Positions 1-9,459 of a DNA stretch of 64,000 nt are shown here, one piece after another. The notes under the pieces are model-generated. The model was not told where the DNA came from. It did not search any database and was given only the letters and a program-made list of their open reading frames with translations. Source of the DNA: JABSOG01 sp041583135 (GTDB lineage: Bacteria > Pseudomonadota > Gammaproteobacteria > Enterobacterales > Alteromonadaceae); the NCBI GenBank assembly GCA_041583135.1, contig JBFHGJ010000005.1:61411-125410 (forward strand), written 5' to 3'. The first letter of the stretch is position 1; each line of letters opens with the position of its first letter. The translations under genes were made by a program, and so were the position numbers.

Positions 1-1404
1 GACAATCAAGATACCGGCATCCGTTTTTCCGGCATTCCCGGCGGCCATGAGTTCAACTCTTTGGTGTTGGCTATATTACATGCCTCAGGCACGGCGATGA
101 AGTTGGATGACTCGCTGAAAAACCTTGTCGCAAACGTGACTGAAAAGCTACATTTTGAGGTGTTCATCAGCCTTAGCTGCCATAACTGCCCGGACGTGGT
201 GCAGGCACTGAATCAGTTCGCACTGCTCAATGACAATATTTCGTCTGAAATGATAGACGGTGGTCTGTTTCAAGAGGTGGTTAAAGCCCGTGATATTCAA
301 GGCGTCCCCAGTGTTTATTTAAATGGTGAGCTGTTTGCCAACGGCAAAGTAACCAGTGCAGAGCTTATCGATAAATTGCTCGCTCGCTACCCGGATATTG
401 CCAAAGCAAATGCCGAGACGCAATTGCCGCTGCAAGATGTGACTGTCATAGGTGGCGGTCCAGCAGGCGTTAGTGCCGCCATTTACAGTGCCCGCAAAGG
501 TCTTAAGGTGACACTGATAGCCGATAGAATTGGCGGACAGGTCAAAGATACCATGGGTATTGAGAACTTGATCTCGGTGCCCAAAACAACCGGTCCGGAA
601 CTCTCTGGCGCACTGCAAGCGCACCTCAACGAGTATGATGTGACGCTCAAAGAGCATTTGAAAGTGCTTGAGGTAGAGCAGGGCGACATCAAAAAAGTGA
701 GCTTAAGTTCTGGCGAGGTGATTTACAGCAAAACCCTTATTGTCGCAACCGGCGCCAAATGGCGTGAACTCGGTGTACCAGGTGAAAAAGAAAACATCGG
801 CAATGGCGTCGCTTATTGTCCTCATTGCGACGGTCCGTTCTTCAAAGGTAAAGATGTTGCTGTCATCGGTGGCGGTAACTCGGGTATTGAAGCGGCGCTC
901 GATTTGGCTGGCATTGTTAAGTCTGTCACTGTATTTGAGTTCTTACCTGAGCTTAAAGCCGATAAGGTGCTGGTTGACCAAGCCAAAGCCCGGAGCAACA
1001 TCAGCATTTTGACTAATGTTGCTACCAAGTCGATTCAAGCGACATCGGGTAAAGTGAGTGCCATCGAATATCAATCCAGAGTTGATGAGCAAGTGCACCA
1101 ATTGCCATTAGCAGGCGTATTCGTGCAAATCGGTCTGGTGCCAAACAGCAGTTTTGTTAAAGATGTGGTAGAAACCACCCGCTTTGGCGAAGTGGTGATT
1201 GATGAGAAGTGTCAAACCTCTGCTCCGGGCATTTATGCCTGTGGTGATGTGACGACGGTGCCCTATAAGCAAATCATCATTGCTATGGGCGAAGGCGCCA
1301 AGGCATCTCTATCATCGTTTGAATATTTGCTGCAACACTCTGAACGCTTAGAGCAGCAGTTTGAGCATGAGGTGTTAAACAACCAAGAGAAATCCGTTGC
1401 TTAA
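1..1404 (+). CDS. ahpF: Alkyl hydroperoxide reductase subunit F (5'-truncated by window edge)
   Basis: Flavoprotein that passes electrons from NADH to the peroxiredoxin AhpC, so organic peroxides are reduced in the cytoplasm. The reading frame is open from base 1, so the true start lies upstream; 467 codons are visible against about 520 in the E. coli protein. An N-terminal thioredoxin-fold part carries SCHNCPDVVQALN with the CxxC redox pair. It is followed by the FAD-binding GGGPAGVSAAIYSARKG, the disulfide site CPHCDGP, the NAD-binding GGGNSG and a C-terminal CGDVTTVPYKQI. ahpC would be expected just upstream, outside the window. A hairpin terminator follows directly. Identification is secure; only the N-terminus is missing. 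Confidence 0.96.
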   Translation, partial: DNQDTGIRFSGIPGGHEFNSLVLAILHASGTAMKLDDSLKNLVANVTEKLHFEVFISLSCHNCPDVVQALNQFALLNDNISSEMIDGGLFQEVVKARDIQGVPSVYLNGELFANGKVTSAELIDKLLARYPDIAKANAETQLPLQDVTVIGGGPAGVSAAIYSARKGLKVTLIADRIGGQVKDTMGIENLISVPKTTGPELSGALQAHLNEYDVTLKEHLKVLEVEQGDIKKVSLSSGEVIYSKTLIVATGAKWRELGVPGEKENIGNGVAYCPHCDGPFFKGKDVAVIGGGNSGIEAALDLAGIVKSVTVFEFLPELKADKVLVDQAKARSNISILTNVATKSIQATSGKVSAIEYQSRVDEQVHQLPLAGVFVQIGLVPNSSFVKDVVETTRFGEVVIDEKCQTSAPGIYACGDVTTVPYKQIIIAMGEGAKASLSSFEYLLQHSERLEQQFEHEVLNNQEKSVA

Positions 1405-1415
1405 TAGATGAGCCA

Positions 1416-1450
1416 CCTTAAGCCAGGTTCTGACTGGCTTAAGGTTTTCT
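1416..1450 (+). terminator. Rho-independent terminator after ahpF
   Basis: An 11-bp perfect stem (CCTTAAGCCAG / CTGGCTTAAGG) with a 7-nt loop is followed by TTTTCT, 12 bases after the ahpF stop codon. Confidence 0.85.
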
Positions 1451-1690
1451 TGCCGTCGTATCGTTTCGTTTTATTCATCGTTCTTCACTCTCTCTACCCA
1501 TTTCCTGCGCTTGAATGGCGTCGCTGTCCTAACGTTTTTGCGATTTTATCCTGTGATTTGCCGCAGCTAGACTTTATATCTTAGTACAGAGAAATTTGTG
1601 GCAATTACTCCGTGTCATATGGATTTTCGGACTTATAATAGGCGTTGGCGTTATTTGCTCTCGCTTAATTTGGAAGTTTTTGCCGTGTTG

Positions 1691-2251
1691 ATGTCGTTTT
1701 TGAAAAAGTTGGCACCGCTTATTGCGGTGATACTGTTGGTGTTTTTGACTGTAGAGCTTTTGGGGTTAAGGGAAAACTTTAGCAAGGCATTTATTGAACA
1801 GACGATTGAGGACAATATTGTGCTCGGTTCGATGATGTTTATCTTAATGTTTGTTATTGCAAACTTTATTCAACTGCCGGGCATCATCTTTTTGACTGCG
1901 GCTATTGTCGTTTTAGGTGCGGTGAAAGCCGCTATTTTGATTTATTTTGCGACTATTTTTTCTTGTTTGTTTTCTTATTTTGTCATCGGCTTTTTGGGCG
2001 GCGATGCCATTCGGGCATTAGAAGGGAAATATGTGCAATTTTGGTTAAACAAAGTGGACTCGCAACCGTTTAAAAGTGTGTTGATTTTAAGAAGTCTGTT
2101 TGGCACTACGCCAGCGCTCAATTATGCCTTATGTTTGACCGGGGTAAACTTTAAACATTATATGGTTGGCTCTTGTATCGGTTTAATTTTTCCGGCCATT
2201 GTTCATACTTTTTTACTGCAATGGGTCGTCTCGAATATCAACGCTTTGTAG
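1691..2251 (+). CDS. TVP38/TMEM64-like (DedA/VTT superfamily) inner membrane protein
   Basis: About 186 residues, hydrophobic throughout, with roughly five membrane segments. The central stretch with FIQLPGIIFLTAAIVVLGAVKAA, and the later LRSLFGTTPALNYALCLTGV, resemble the VTT (SNARE-associated) domain with its FxxxPG and RxxPxxN motifs, although arginine and proline spacing differs slightly from the consensus. VTT proteins are linked to lipid scrambling or membrane homeostasis; the exact role here is unknown. The frame extends upstream to 1598, but that part is hydrophilic and atypical. ATG 1691, or GTG 1685 with GGAAG about 10 bases upstream, is the more likely start. It stands alone ahead of the LetAB-type lipid transport genes on the same strand. 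Confidence 0.6.
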   Translation: MSFLKKLAPLIAVILLVFLTVELLGLRENFSKAFIEQTIEDNIVLGSMMFILMFVIANFIQLPGIIFLTAAIVVLGAVKAAILIYFATIFSCLFSYFVIGFLGGDAIRALEGKYVQFWLNKVDSQPFKSVLILRSLFGTTPALNYALCLTGVNFKHYMVGSCIGLIFPAIVHTFLLQWVVSNINAL

Positions 2252-2446
2252 CGCCGGATGGCTGTCAATACGGGCAAGTTTAATTTGCAGCAATAAAGCG
2301 AATTTAGATACATACACGCCTGTATTATCTCCCCATGAGCGCTTTAGTTACGCGGCGGGGAAAATCATTATTTTTGCAAATACCATTTGTAATTTGGCCG
2401 CGCATATCGCACCCTTTATAGCAAAGAACACTCAAGCAAATTAGGT

Positions 2447-3079
2447 GTGTATATCAGCGATTGCGAATCTAAGCACCTGTATCGCAAAGTATTGTCAGCC
2501 TGTCCTTATTGCGATCTGGTGGTCAAACGCCAGCGACTGGGATTTAACCAGTACAGCATCTGCCCACGTTGCCATTCCAAGGTGGAGCATGTGCAGTTAT
2601 GTAGTCAGCAGTTTTTAAGGCTGACGGTTTTTGCCGCGCTGCTGTTTTATATTCCCGCCAATTTTTTTCCTCTGGTGTCGGTTGAAATCGCCGGTACGTT
2701 AAAGCAAGCCTCAGTTTTTGACGGTATCTTATTGTTGGTCGAGCAAGGCCAAACCATTACCGCTGCCATTGTACTGTTTTGTGCTTTGGTAGTGCCGACC
2801 TTGGTGATCTCGACATTTTGCGTACTTTTGTTGGCGTTGCAGCTCAATCTCGGTTTTCGTCTGCAACGGGGCTGCGTTCGTTTGTTGGTGCACTTAAGAG
2901 ATTGGTCTATGCTGGATATTTATCTGATCAGCTTTTTGGTGACCGTTTTTAAAGTCAAAGATATGGGGGATTTACAGTTGCAAATCGGCATTGTGGCTTT
3001 TGTCGGACTGACTGTTGCCATCAATAAGTTGTTTATTATGTATGATAGAAGAGCGCTATGGCAGTTGATCACAAAATAG
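2447..3079 (+). CDS. PqiA/LetA-family membrane protein, first half
   Basis: A 210-residue integral membrane protein matching the N-terminal half of E. coli LetA (YebS) and PqiA, which are about 420 residues with two homologous halves. Two cysteine pairs (C19xxC22, C39xxC42) form the zinc-ribbon-like head, followed by about four membrane segments. The segment with IPANFFPLVSVE is typical of the family. The start is a GTG. The gene overlaps the next one, which encodes the second half, by 22 bases, and the MCE protein LetB follows. LetA is thought to drive lipid movement through the LetB tunnel between inner and outer membranes. A split LetA is seen in other gammaproteobacteria, so this is unlikely to be a frameshift. 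Confidence 0.85.
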   Translation: MYISDCESKHLYRKVLSACPYCDLVVKRQRLGFNQYSICPRCHSKVEHVQLCSQQFLRLTVFAALLFYIPANFFPLVSVEIAGTLKQASVFDGILLLVEQGQTITAAIVLFCALVVPTLVISTFCVLLLALQLNLGFRLQRGCVRLLVHLRDWSMLDIYLISFLVTVFKVKDMGDLQLQIGIVAFVGLTVAINKLFIMYDRRALWQLITK

Positions 3080-3684
3080 TCACCGCAGCGCAATCGGGCC
3101 TTGTGATGTGTCAAGATTGCCATTCTCTAAATGAACCGCAAGACGGCTATTGTTACCGTTGTCATTGTCAGTTGCATCAGCGTAAACCCAACAGCTTGAT
3201 GGTGGCTTGGGCGTGGTGGGCTACCGCTGCGGTGATGATTATTCCTGCCAACATATATCCCATTACCTTGGTCAATAAGTTTGGCGTATTGCAGCCAGAT
3301 ACGATTTTGTCGGGGGTAATGGTGCTGGTGAAGATGGGGATGTTGCCGATTGCCGTGATTGTTTTTATTGCCAGTATTGCGGTGCCGGTGATTAAACTGA
3401 TTGGGCTTTTTTATATTTATTTGAGCGTGCATTTAAGGGCGCCGGTATCGCACAAAAGCATCACTCGGATGTTTCATTTTATTGAGTGGATAGGGCGCTG
3501 GTCGATGTTGGATCTATTTGTCATCTCATTGATGATTGTATTGCTCGATGTCGGTCAGGTCAGTTTTGAAGCTGGGCCTGCCACTGTGGCCTTCGGCTTG
3601 GTGGTTGTGACGACGATGCTCTCGGCTCGTACTTTCGACACTCGGCTTTTATGGGATAAAGAATTGCCACCTCAACAAGACTAA
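3058..3684 (+). CDS. PqiA/LetA-family membrane protein, second half
   Basis: A 208-residue partner of the preceding gene, with its own CxxC pairs (C18xxC21, C32xxC35) and about four membrane segments. IPANIYPITLV and the RWSMLDLFVISL stretch align with the C-terminal half of LetA/PqiA. Its ATG lies inside the end of the upstream gene in a different frame, so translation is probably coupled. Both halves keep a complete zinc-ribbon head, which supports two stable polypeptides assembling into one LetA-like unit. It is 17 bases ahead of the LetB gene, so the three genes form one operon. Confidence 0.85.
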   Translation: MAVDHKIVTAAQSGLVMCQDCHSLNEPQDGYCYRCHCQLHQRKPNSLMVAWAWWATAAVMIIPANIYPITLVNKFGVLQPDTILSGVMVLVKMGMLPIAVIVFIASIAVPVIKLIGLFYIYLSVHLRAPVSHKSITRMFHFIEWIGRWSMLDLFVISLMIVLLDVGQVSFEAGPATVAFGLVVVTTMLSARTFDTRLLWDKELPPQQD

Positions 3685-3701
3685 ATCAATAGGGAATAAA
3701 C

Positions 3702-6353
3702 GTGCAAGAACAATTTCCACAGCCGGAGGTGAAAACCAGTAAGGCTGCCTATACCGTTTGGTTACTGCCTTTGGTCGCATTGATCTTAGCGATTTTCTTG
3801 ATTTATAAAAATATCAACGAGCGTGGTATCAATGTGTTCATTGAGTTCCCGGACGCCAACGGCATTATTGTCAAAAAAACCGCTGTTAAGTTTCGCGGTA
3901 TTGAAGTCGGTAGGGTGGTAAACCTAACGGCACTGCAAGACGGCTCCGGCGTATTAGCCAGCATAGAAATGCAAAAGGACACGGAACCATACTTGACCGA
4001 CAAGCTGAAGTTTTGGTTGGTCAGACCGGATGTCGGATTTTCTGGGATCAGTGGGTTGGATACCTTGGTTTCAGGGGCTTACATTCAAGTCGATGGGGGG
4101 CAAGAGGTACTTGACGGCAACGCCACCCGTTATTTCAAAGCGCTCACCGGCGCACCACAACTCGATATTCCTGATGAATGGGAAGTGTTTACTCTGGTCA
4201 CCAACAACGCCTCGGGCGTAACCACCGGCTCTTTGGTGTATCACCGTAATATTGTGGTGGGCGATGTGCGCTACGTTAAATTGAGTGACGATAATCAGGC
4301 GGTTGAGGTGACGGTAGCAATAGAGCCGGAGTTTCGTGGTTTGGTGAAAATGAGCAGCCGCTTTTGGAATATTTCCGGGGTAAAGGCGCAGGTCGATATG
4401 TCTGGGGTGAAAGTGCAAATGGGTGGCTTTGTGCCCATGCTGGTAGGGGGAATTGCCTTTTCCAGTCCGCCTGATTCGCGTCAGGCCAGTGAATTTACCG
4501 AATTTCGTCTTTATGCCGATGCCGATGCGGCGCGGGACTCTTTAGAGATCAAGTTAAAGTTCGACACCAAAGCACCGGTATCGGTCGGCAGCAGTATCAT
4601 GCTCGATAACCAAAAGGTTGGCACTATTGACCAACTGAACTTTGATGAGAACTTTGAATCTCTTATCGGCTATGCCAAGTTATCGGTGGATATGGCACCT
4701 TTGATGCGTAAAGACACTGAGTTTTGGTTGGAGTCTCCGGTGTTGGGGCTTGACTCGCTGGATGTCGGCGGGCTGTTGCGCGGCACCATTATCAGGCTGG
4801 CGCCGGGTAAACATCAAGGTGACAAACCGGTCAAAAGCTTTGATGTATTTAACGATACGCCCTATAAGCGCTGGGCTCAAAATGGCCTTCATGTCAGCTT
4901 GCTGAGCGATGATGCCTCGGGGCTGTCTAAGGGCAGTGGGGTATTTTACCAGTCGCAAAACATCGGTCAGGTGCAGTGGATTGACTTTGACAGTCACTCT
5001 AAGCGCTTTGTCATCGACCTGTTGATATTTCCGCGATTTAAGGGGTTATTAACGGATAAATCACGCTTTTACAATGTCAGCGGGATTGAGTTGAGTGCTG
5101 ATTTGCGTCAAGGAATAAAAGTTGATTTGCCGTCTGTCGGTCAGATGTTAAAAGGTGGCATCGGTGTATTGCTTGGTGAAAAGTCCGGCAAACCGATGAG
5201 CGAGAAAAGTCGCTGGCCGCTGTATAACAATCTCGATACCGCCCTTAAAAGTACCTTACCCAAGCCCCTTGAATACACTCTGCGCTCTAAAGCGCTGCTC
5301 TCAAGTAACGTTGGTGCGCCTGTTTTTTATCGTCAGTTTGAAATCGGGCAGGTTAAGGCGGTGCACTTGGCGGCCGATGGGCAATATGCCGACACGGTGA
5401 TCGCAATCGACCCCAGTTATGGCCAACTGATGCATCAAGATAATCGTTTTTGGCAGCAGGCGGCTGTTGATGTCGAGGCCAACTTGGCTGGTGTTAAGGT
5501 GCGCGCAGCGCCTCTGTTGTCGTTGTTTGGCGGCGGCATTGAAATGTCACGGGCGGAACAAACGAATTTAGCGCCACATGGCAGTATCTTTACGTTGTAT
5601 CGCAATAAAGCCGAGGCTTTTGATGATATGCCGACGGTGGAATTGACCATAGCGAAGCAAACAACATTAAAGCCCGGCGCAGCGGTGAAGTATCGCGGAC
5701 ATGATGTCGGTGAGGTCGTCACGACGGCATTGTTGAGCGACTTAAGTGGGATCCGTGCCCGTTTAAAATTACAGCCGGAGTATGCCGAACATTTTACCCG
5801 CCAAGGCAGTCAATATTGGTTGGTACAACCCAAAATCAGATTAAGTGGGATCGAAAATGTGGCGGGCGCCGTATTGGGAGATCATATTGCTGTAGAGAAA
5901 GGGCAGGGCGCTCACCAAACCCAGTTTACCGTTGTACAGGCCAACCGCTACGCTGGCGATGGTTTGCGTTTAACCTTAAAGGCCAAACAGCTTGGCTCAT
6001 TGAATCGAACCGACCCGTTGCTTTATAAACAATTGCGAATCGGCGAGGTTATTGATACTGAGCTTGATAGAGACCTGCAAACAATGCTCATCACTGTGGT
6101 TGTTTATCCTCAGTATCGGGATTTGGTTAATGACAACTGCCGTTTTTGGAATGCGTCGGGCGTTAATGTCGATGCTGGTCTGTTTTCCGGCGTGCAGATC
6201 ACCAGTGAAACGCTTGAATCGATTATTGCCGGTGGGGTGGCTATGGCGATTGACCTAAATGCCGAGCAGCCGTATTCGGGGAATAGTTTCATATTACATG
6301 ACAAAGCTCAGGCCGATTGGCTTGATGGGATTGTTGGCGAAAGCCAAAATTGA
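3702..6353 (+). CDS. letB: LetB (YebT)-type protein with seven MCE domains
   Basis: 883 residues, against 877 in E. coli LetB. One N-terminal membrane anchor (about residues 15-37) is followed by seven MCE repeats, recognisable from recurring GxxVxxRGxxVGxV-like cores such as KFRGIEVGRVV, VYHRNIVVGDV, LDNQKVGTI, FYQSQNIGQV, FYRQFEIGQV, KYRGHDVGEV and LYKQLRIGEV. In E. coli the rings stack into a periplasm-spanning tunnel that moves lipids between the two membranes. The seven-repeat count separates it from PqiB (three repeats). It is the last gene of the letA-letA-letB operon. Confidence 0.93.
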   Translation: MQEQFPQPEVKTSKAAYTVWLLPLVALILAIFLIYKNINERGINVFIEFPDANGIIVKKTAVKFRGIEVGRVVNLTALQDGSGVLASIEMQKDTEPYLTDKLKFWLVRPDVGFSGISGLDTLVSGAYIQVDGGQEVLDGNATRYFKALTGAPQLDIPDEWEVFTLVTNNASGVTTGSLVYHRNIVVGDVRYVKLSDDNQAVEVTVAIEPEFRGLVKMSSRFWNISGVKAQVDMSGVKVQMGGFVPMLVGGIAFSSPPDSRQASEFTEFRLYADADAARDSLEIKLKFDTKAPVSVGSSIMLDNQKVGTIDQLNFDENFESLIGYAKLSVDMAPLMRKDTEFWLESPVLGLDSLDVGGLLRGTIIRLAPGKHQGDKPVKSFDVFNDTPYKRWAQNGLHVSLLSDDASGLSKGSGVFYQSQNIGQVQWIDFDSHSKRFVIDLLIFPRFKGLLTDKSRFYNVSGIELSADLRQGIKVDLPSVGQMLKGGIGVLLGEKSGKPMSEKSRWPLYNNLDTALKSTLPKPLEYTLRSKALLSSNVGAPVFYRQFEIGQVKAVHLAADGQYADTVIAIDPSYGQLMHQDNRFWQQAAVDVEANLAGVKVRAAPLLSLFGGGIEMSRAEQTNLAPHGSIFTLYRNKAEAFDDMPTVELTIAKQTTLKPGAAVKYRGHDVGEVVTTALLSDLSGIRARLKLQPEYAEHFTRQGSQYWLVQPKIRLSGIENVAGAVLGDHIAVEKGQGAHQTQFTVVQANRYAGDGLRLTLKAKQLGSLNRTDPLLYKQLRIGEVIDTELDRDLQTMLITVVVYPQYRDLVNDNCRFWNASGVNVDAGLFSGVQITSETLESIIAGGVAMAIDLNAEQPYSGNSFILHDKAQADWLDGIVGESQN

Positions 6354-6371
6354 CGGCTAAATAAACAAATC

Positions 6372-6389
6372 AGGCCAGCTTTGGCCTTT
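6372..6389 (+). terminator. Weak hairpin terminator after letB
   Basis: A 6-bp stem AGGCCA / TGGCCT with a 4-nt loop is followed by only a short T run, 18 bases past the letB stop. It may be only a partial terminator. Confidence 0.4.
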
Positions 6390-6426
6390 GTCGTCATAAA
6401 AGCGCAAAACAAAGTGGATTTGGTGG

Positions 6427-6453
6427 TTGAAGTTGGTGGGTCTATCCCCATAT
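6427..6453 (+). promoter_or_regulatory. Sigma-32 (heat-shock) promoter of lon
   Basis: TTGAAG (6427-6432), a 13-bp spacer, then CCCCATAT (6446-6453) fits the RpoH consensus TTGAAA-N13/14-CCCCATNT almost perfectly. It lies about 125 bases ahead of lon, a classic heat-shock gene, giving a leader of about 120 nt. No good sigma-70 -10 box was found nearer the gene, although TTGACA occurs at 6506. Confidence 0.8.
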
Positions 6454-6578
6454 ACTCAATCAGCCCATTTCAAAAATCGCGCTATTTGGCCAACAACCTC
6501 AATGCTTGACAAAAATGGGGTTTACCCGCCGTAACAGGTGAACAAGAACAAATAGTCATTTTCCATTAGAGAGTAAAT

Positions 6579-8948
6579 ATGACCCTAGAACAAACGGAAA
6601 CGCTTGAACTGCCCGTCTTGGCCCTTAGGGATGTGGTGGTTTATCCACATATGGTTATCCCCCTGTTCGTCGGCCGCGAAAAATCCATTAAATGTTTGGA
6701 TGCGGCGATGGACGCTGACAAAAAGGTCTTTTTGGTCGCGCAAAAAGAAGCTCAGGTCGATGACCCAACCCCTGAGCAGCTGTACGATGTCGGCACGATT
6801 GCCACCATTTTGCAGTTGCTGAAATTGCCCGATGGTACGGTTAAAGTGTTGGTAGAAGGTAATCAAAGGGCGAAAATTGATCATTTCTCCACCGACAAAG
6901 ACCATTTGTCGGCCAGCCTAAGCCTACTGCATTCGAAAAATATCGACGAGCAGGAGCAGGAGATCTTTATCCGTAGCGCAACCAATCAATTTGACGGCTA
7001 CGTTAAGCTTAACAAGAAGATCCCACCTGAAGTGTTGACCTCGTTGTCTGGTATTGACGATGCGGCACGCTTGGCCGATACCATGGCATCGCATATGCCG
7101 CTTAAAATCAAAGACAAGCAGCGCGTTTTAGAGATCATCGACGTGACCGAACGCCTTGAGTTTTTGATGGCATTGATGGAAGGTGAAATCGATTTGCTGC
7201 AAGTGGAGAAAAACATTCGCTCCCGTGTTAAAAAGCAAATGGAAAAAAGCCAGCGCGAGTACTACCTCAATGAGCAAATGAAGGCGATTCAAAAAGAACT
7301 TGGTGACATGGACGATGGTCCTGACGAGTTTGAGGCGCTGAAAAACAAAATTGAAGAAGCCAAAATGCCGCAAGAGGCCAAAGAAAAGGCCACCGCAGAG
7401 CTGAACAAGCTCAAGATGATGTCGGCAATGTCGGCTGAGGCAACCGTCGTACGTAGTTACATCGATTGGATGGTAAGCGTACCTTGGGTTAAACGTTCAA
7501 AAGTGAAAAAAGACCTGTCTCGAGCGGAAAAAGTGCTCAATGACGATCACTATGGTCTGGAAAAAGTCAAAGAACGTATTTTGGAATATCTTGCCGTACA
7601 GCAGCGTGTACAAAAGCTCAAGGGGCCTATTTTGTGCTTGGTAGGGCCGCCTGGGGTGGGTAAAACCTCTTTAGGTCAATCGATTGCCCGGGCGACTGGT
7701 CGTCAGTATGTGCGCATGGCTTTAGGCGGCGTGCGTGATGAAGCTGAGATCCGTGGTCACCGCAGAACTTATATTGGCTCTATGCCGGGTAAGATCATTC
7801 AAAAGATGTCAAAAGTTGGGGTGAAAAACCCTCTGTTTTTGCTCGATGAAATCGACAAAATGTCGTCGGATATGCGTGGCGATCCGGCCTCTGCGTTGCT
7901 TGAAGTGCTAGATCCCGAGCAAAACAGCGAATTTAACGACCATTACCTTGAGGTCGATTATGACCTCTCAGACGTGATGTTTGTTGCGACCTCCAACAGC
8001 TACAACATTCCGGCACCGCTGCTCGATAGAATGGAAGTCATTCGTCTGGCCGGTTATACCGAGGATGAAAAGCTTAATATTGCCAAACAGCACTTAACGC
8101 CCAAGCAAATTAAGCGCAATGGTCTCAAAGATAAAGAATTAATCGTTGAAGATAGTGCCATAATTGCTATTATTCGATACTACACCCGTGAAGCGGGTGT
8201 ACGTTCATTAGAGCGTGATATTTCAAAGCTTTGTCGCAAAGCGGTGAAAGAGATTTTGCTCAATAAAGAGATTAAGTCGATCACCATCACCGAGGATAAC
8301 TTGGAAGAGTATCTCGGGGTAAGACGTTTTGATTATGGCAAAGCCGATGAAAGCAACCGCATCGGTCAGGTGACCGGTTTGGCATGGACCGAGGTGGGCG
8401 GCGACTTGCTGACCATCGAGTGTGCTGCCGTGCCGGGCAAAGGCAAGCTGACCTATACGGGGTCTCTTGGTGACATCATGAAAGAATCGATTCAAGCGGC
8501 GATGACGGTGGTGAGAAGCCGTACTGAAAAGCTTAGGATCAATGATGATTTCCAGGAGAAAAGGGATATCCATGTGCATGTGCCAGAAGGCGCGACACCT
8601 AAAGATGGGCCGAGTGCCGGTATTGCGATGGTGACCGCTTTGGCCTCCAGTTTAACCGGTAACCCGGTTAGAGCGGACGTTGCGATGACAGGGGAGATCA
8701 CCTTGCGCGGCGAAGTGCTGAAGATTGGCGGTCTTAAGGAGAAGCTTTTGGCTGCCCACCGTGGTGGCACCAAAACCGTTTTGATACCCAAAGACAATGA
8801 AAGGGATCTCAAAGATATCCCTGAAAATGTTAAAAATGACCTAGATATTCGCGCTGTTAAGTGGATTGATGAAGTGTTGGAAATCGCGCTGGCCGAGCCG
8901 ATTGAAGCTTTTTCAACCACTAGTGGTGATGATACGGGTAAAAACTAA
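6579..8948 (+). CDS. lon: ATP-dependent protease Lon
   Basis: 789 residues. It degrades misfolded and regulatory proteins in the cytoplasm. The N-terminal substrate domain begins LPVLALRDVVVYPHM. The AAA+ module has Walker A GPPGVGKT at 356-363 and LLDEIDKM as Walker B. The C-terminal protease domain carries PKDGPSAGI with the catalytic serine at 679 and lysine at 722 (GGLKEKL), the same numbering as E. coli Lon. The start ATG follows a GAGAG ribosome site. A sigma-32 promoter upstream indicates heat-shock control, and hupB and ppiD follow as in enterobacteria. Confidence 0.99.
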   Translation: MTLEQTETLELPVLALRDVVVYPHMVIPLFVGREKSIKCLDAAMDADKKVFLVAQKEAQVDDPTPEQLYDVGTIATILQLLKLPDGTVKVLVEGNQRAKIDHFSTDKDHLSASLSLLHSKNIDEQEQEIFIRSATNQFDGYVKLNKKIPPEVLTSLSGIDDAARLADTMASHMPLKIKDKQRVLEIIDVTERLEFLMALMEGEIDLLQVEKNIRSRVKKQMEKSQREYYLNEQMKAIQKELGDMDDGPDEFEALKNKIEEAKMPQEAKEKATAELNKLKMMSAMSAEATVVRSYIDWMVSVPWVKRSKVKKDLSRAEKVLNDDHYGLEKVKERILEYLAVQQRVQKLKGPILCLVGPPGVGKTSLGQSIARATGRQYVRMALGGVRDEAEIRGHRRTYIGSMPGKIIQKMSKVGVKNPLFLLDEIDKMSSDMRGDPASALLEVLDPEQNSEFNDHYLEVDYDLSDVMFVATSNSYNIPAPLLDRMEVIRLAGYTEDEKLNIAKQHLTPKQIKRNGLKDKELIVEDSAIIAIIRYYTREAGVRSLERDISKLCRKAVKEILLNKEIKSITITEDNLEEYLGVRRFDYGKADESNRIGQVTGLAWTEVGGDLLTIECAAVPGKGKLTYTGSLGDIMKESIQAAMTVVRSRTEKLRINDDFQEKRDIHVHVPEGATPKDGPSAGIAMVTALASSLTGNPVRADVAMTGEITLRGEVLKIGGLKEKLLAAHRGGTKTVLIPKDNERDLKDIPENVKNDLDIRAVKWIDEVLEIALAEPIEAFSTTSGDDTGKN

Positions 8949-9073
8949 AAAATTTGTCAGAAAAGTGTTTTTTAGGGCTTCCTAAATGAAAATCTTGTGT
9001 TAGATTAAGCACAGTCTTCATAGAAGCCCAGTAAAAACAGGGCTTGTGGGGCAAACAAATTATTAAATTTATC

Positions 9074-9102
9074 TTGCAAGCGTAATACTGGCCTGATATA
9101 AA
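9074..9102 (+). promoter_or_regulatory. Probable sigma-70 promoter of hupB
   Basis: TTGCAA (9074-9079), a 17-bp spacer and TATAAA (9097-9102) lie about 65 bases ahead of the hupB start. Spacing is ideal, but this is by inspection only. Confidence 0.5.
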
Positions 9103-9167
9103 ACACAACTGAAGTGCTCCGGGAGTGTCCGGTTTGTCACATAATAACAACCGAAGGGGATGACATT

Positions 9168-9443
9168 GTGAACAAGTCTCAATTAATTGATAAAATCGCG
9201 GAAGATGCTGACATTTCCAAGGCAGCTGCAGGACGTGCATTAGATTCTTTCATCAATGCAGTTACTGGCGCTTTGGCCTCAGATGATTCTGTGGCACTGG
9301 TTGGTTTCGGTACTTTTTCTGTTCGTGAGCGTGCTGCTCGCACAGGCCGTAACCCTCAAACCGGTGAGACCATCAACATAGAAGCAGCTAAGATCCCTTC
9401 TTTCAAAGCAGGCAAGGCTTTGAAAGACGCGGTCAACGGCTAA
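9168..9443 (+). CDS. hupB: DNA-binding protein HU-beta
   Basis: Nucleoid-associated protein of 91 residues that bends and compacts DNA. Starts at GTG 9168 (VNKSQLIDKIAEDADISK), with GAAGGGGA about 8 bases before it. The open frame upstream to 9114 is not family-like and is excluded. The DNA-binding arm contains RTGRNPQTGETINI and the C-terminus is PSFKAGKALKDAVNG, both diagnostic for HU. The order lon-hupB-ppiD matches E. coli. A tRNA-Asp gene begins only 16 bases after the stop with no terminator between them, so the two may share a transcript. Confidence 0.97.
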   Translation: MNKSQLIDKIAEDADISKAAAGRALDSFINAVTGALASDDSVALVGFGTFSVRERAARTGRNPQTGETINIEAAKIPSFKAGKALKDAVNG

Positions 9444-9459
9444 GAGACATCACGTATGA

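Noticed and set aside
2199..2444. 81-residue frame between the membrane protein and LetA
   Set aside because: It overlaps the end of a real gene and has no family-like content or ribosome site.
3058..3079. Possible frameshift splitting one letA gene
   Set aside because: Both halves have full zinc-ribbon heads, own starts and an overlap consistent with two genes.
6506..6534. TTGACA as a sigma-70 -35 box for lon
   Set aside because: No -10-like sequence lies 16-18 bases downstream.
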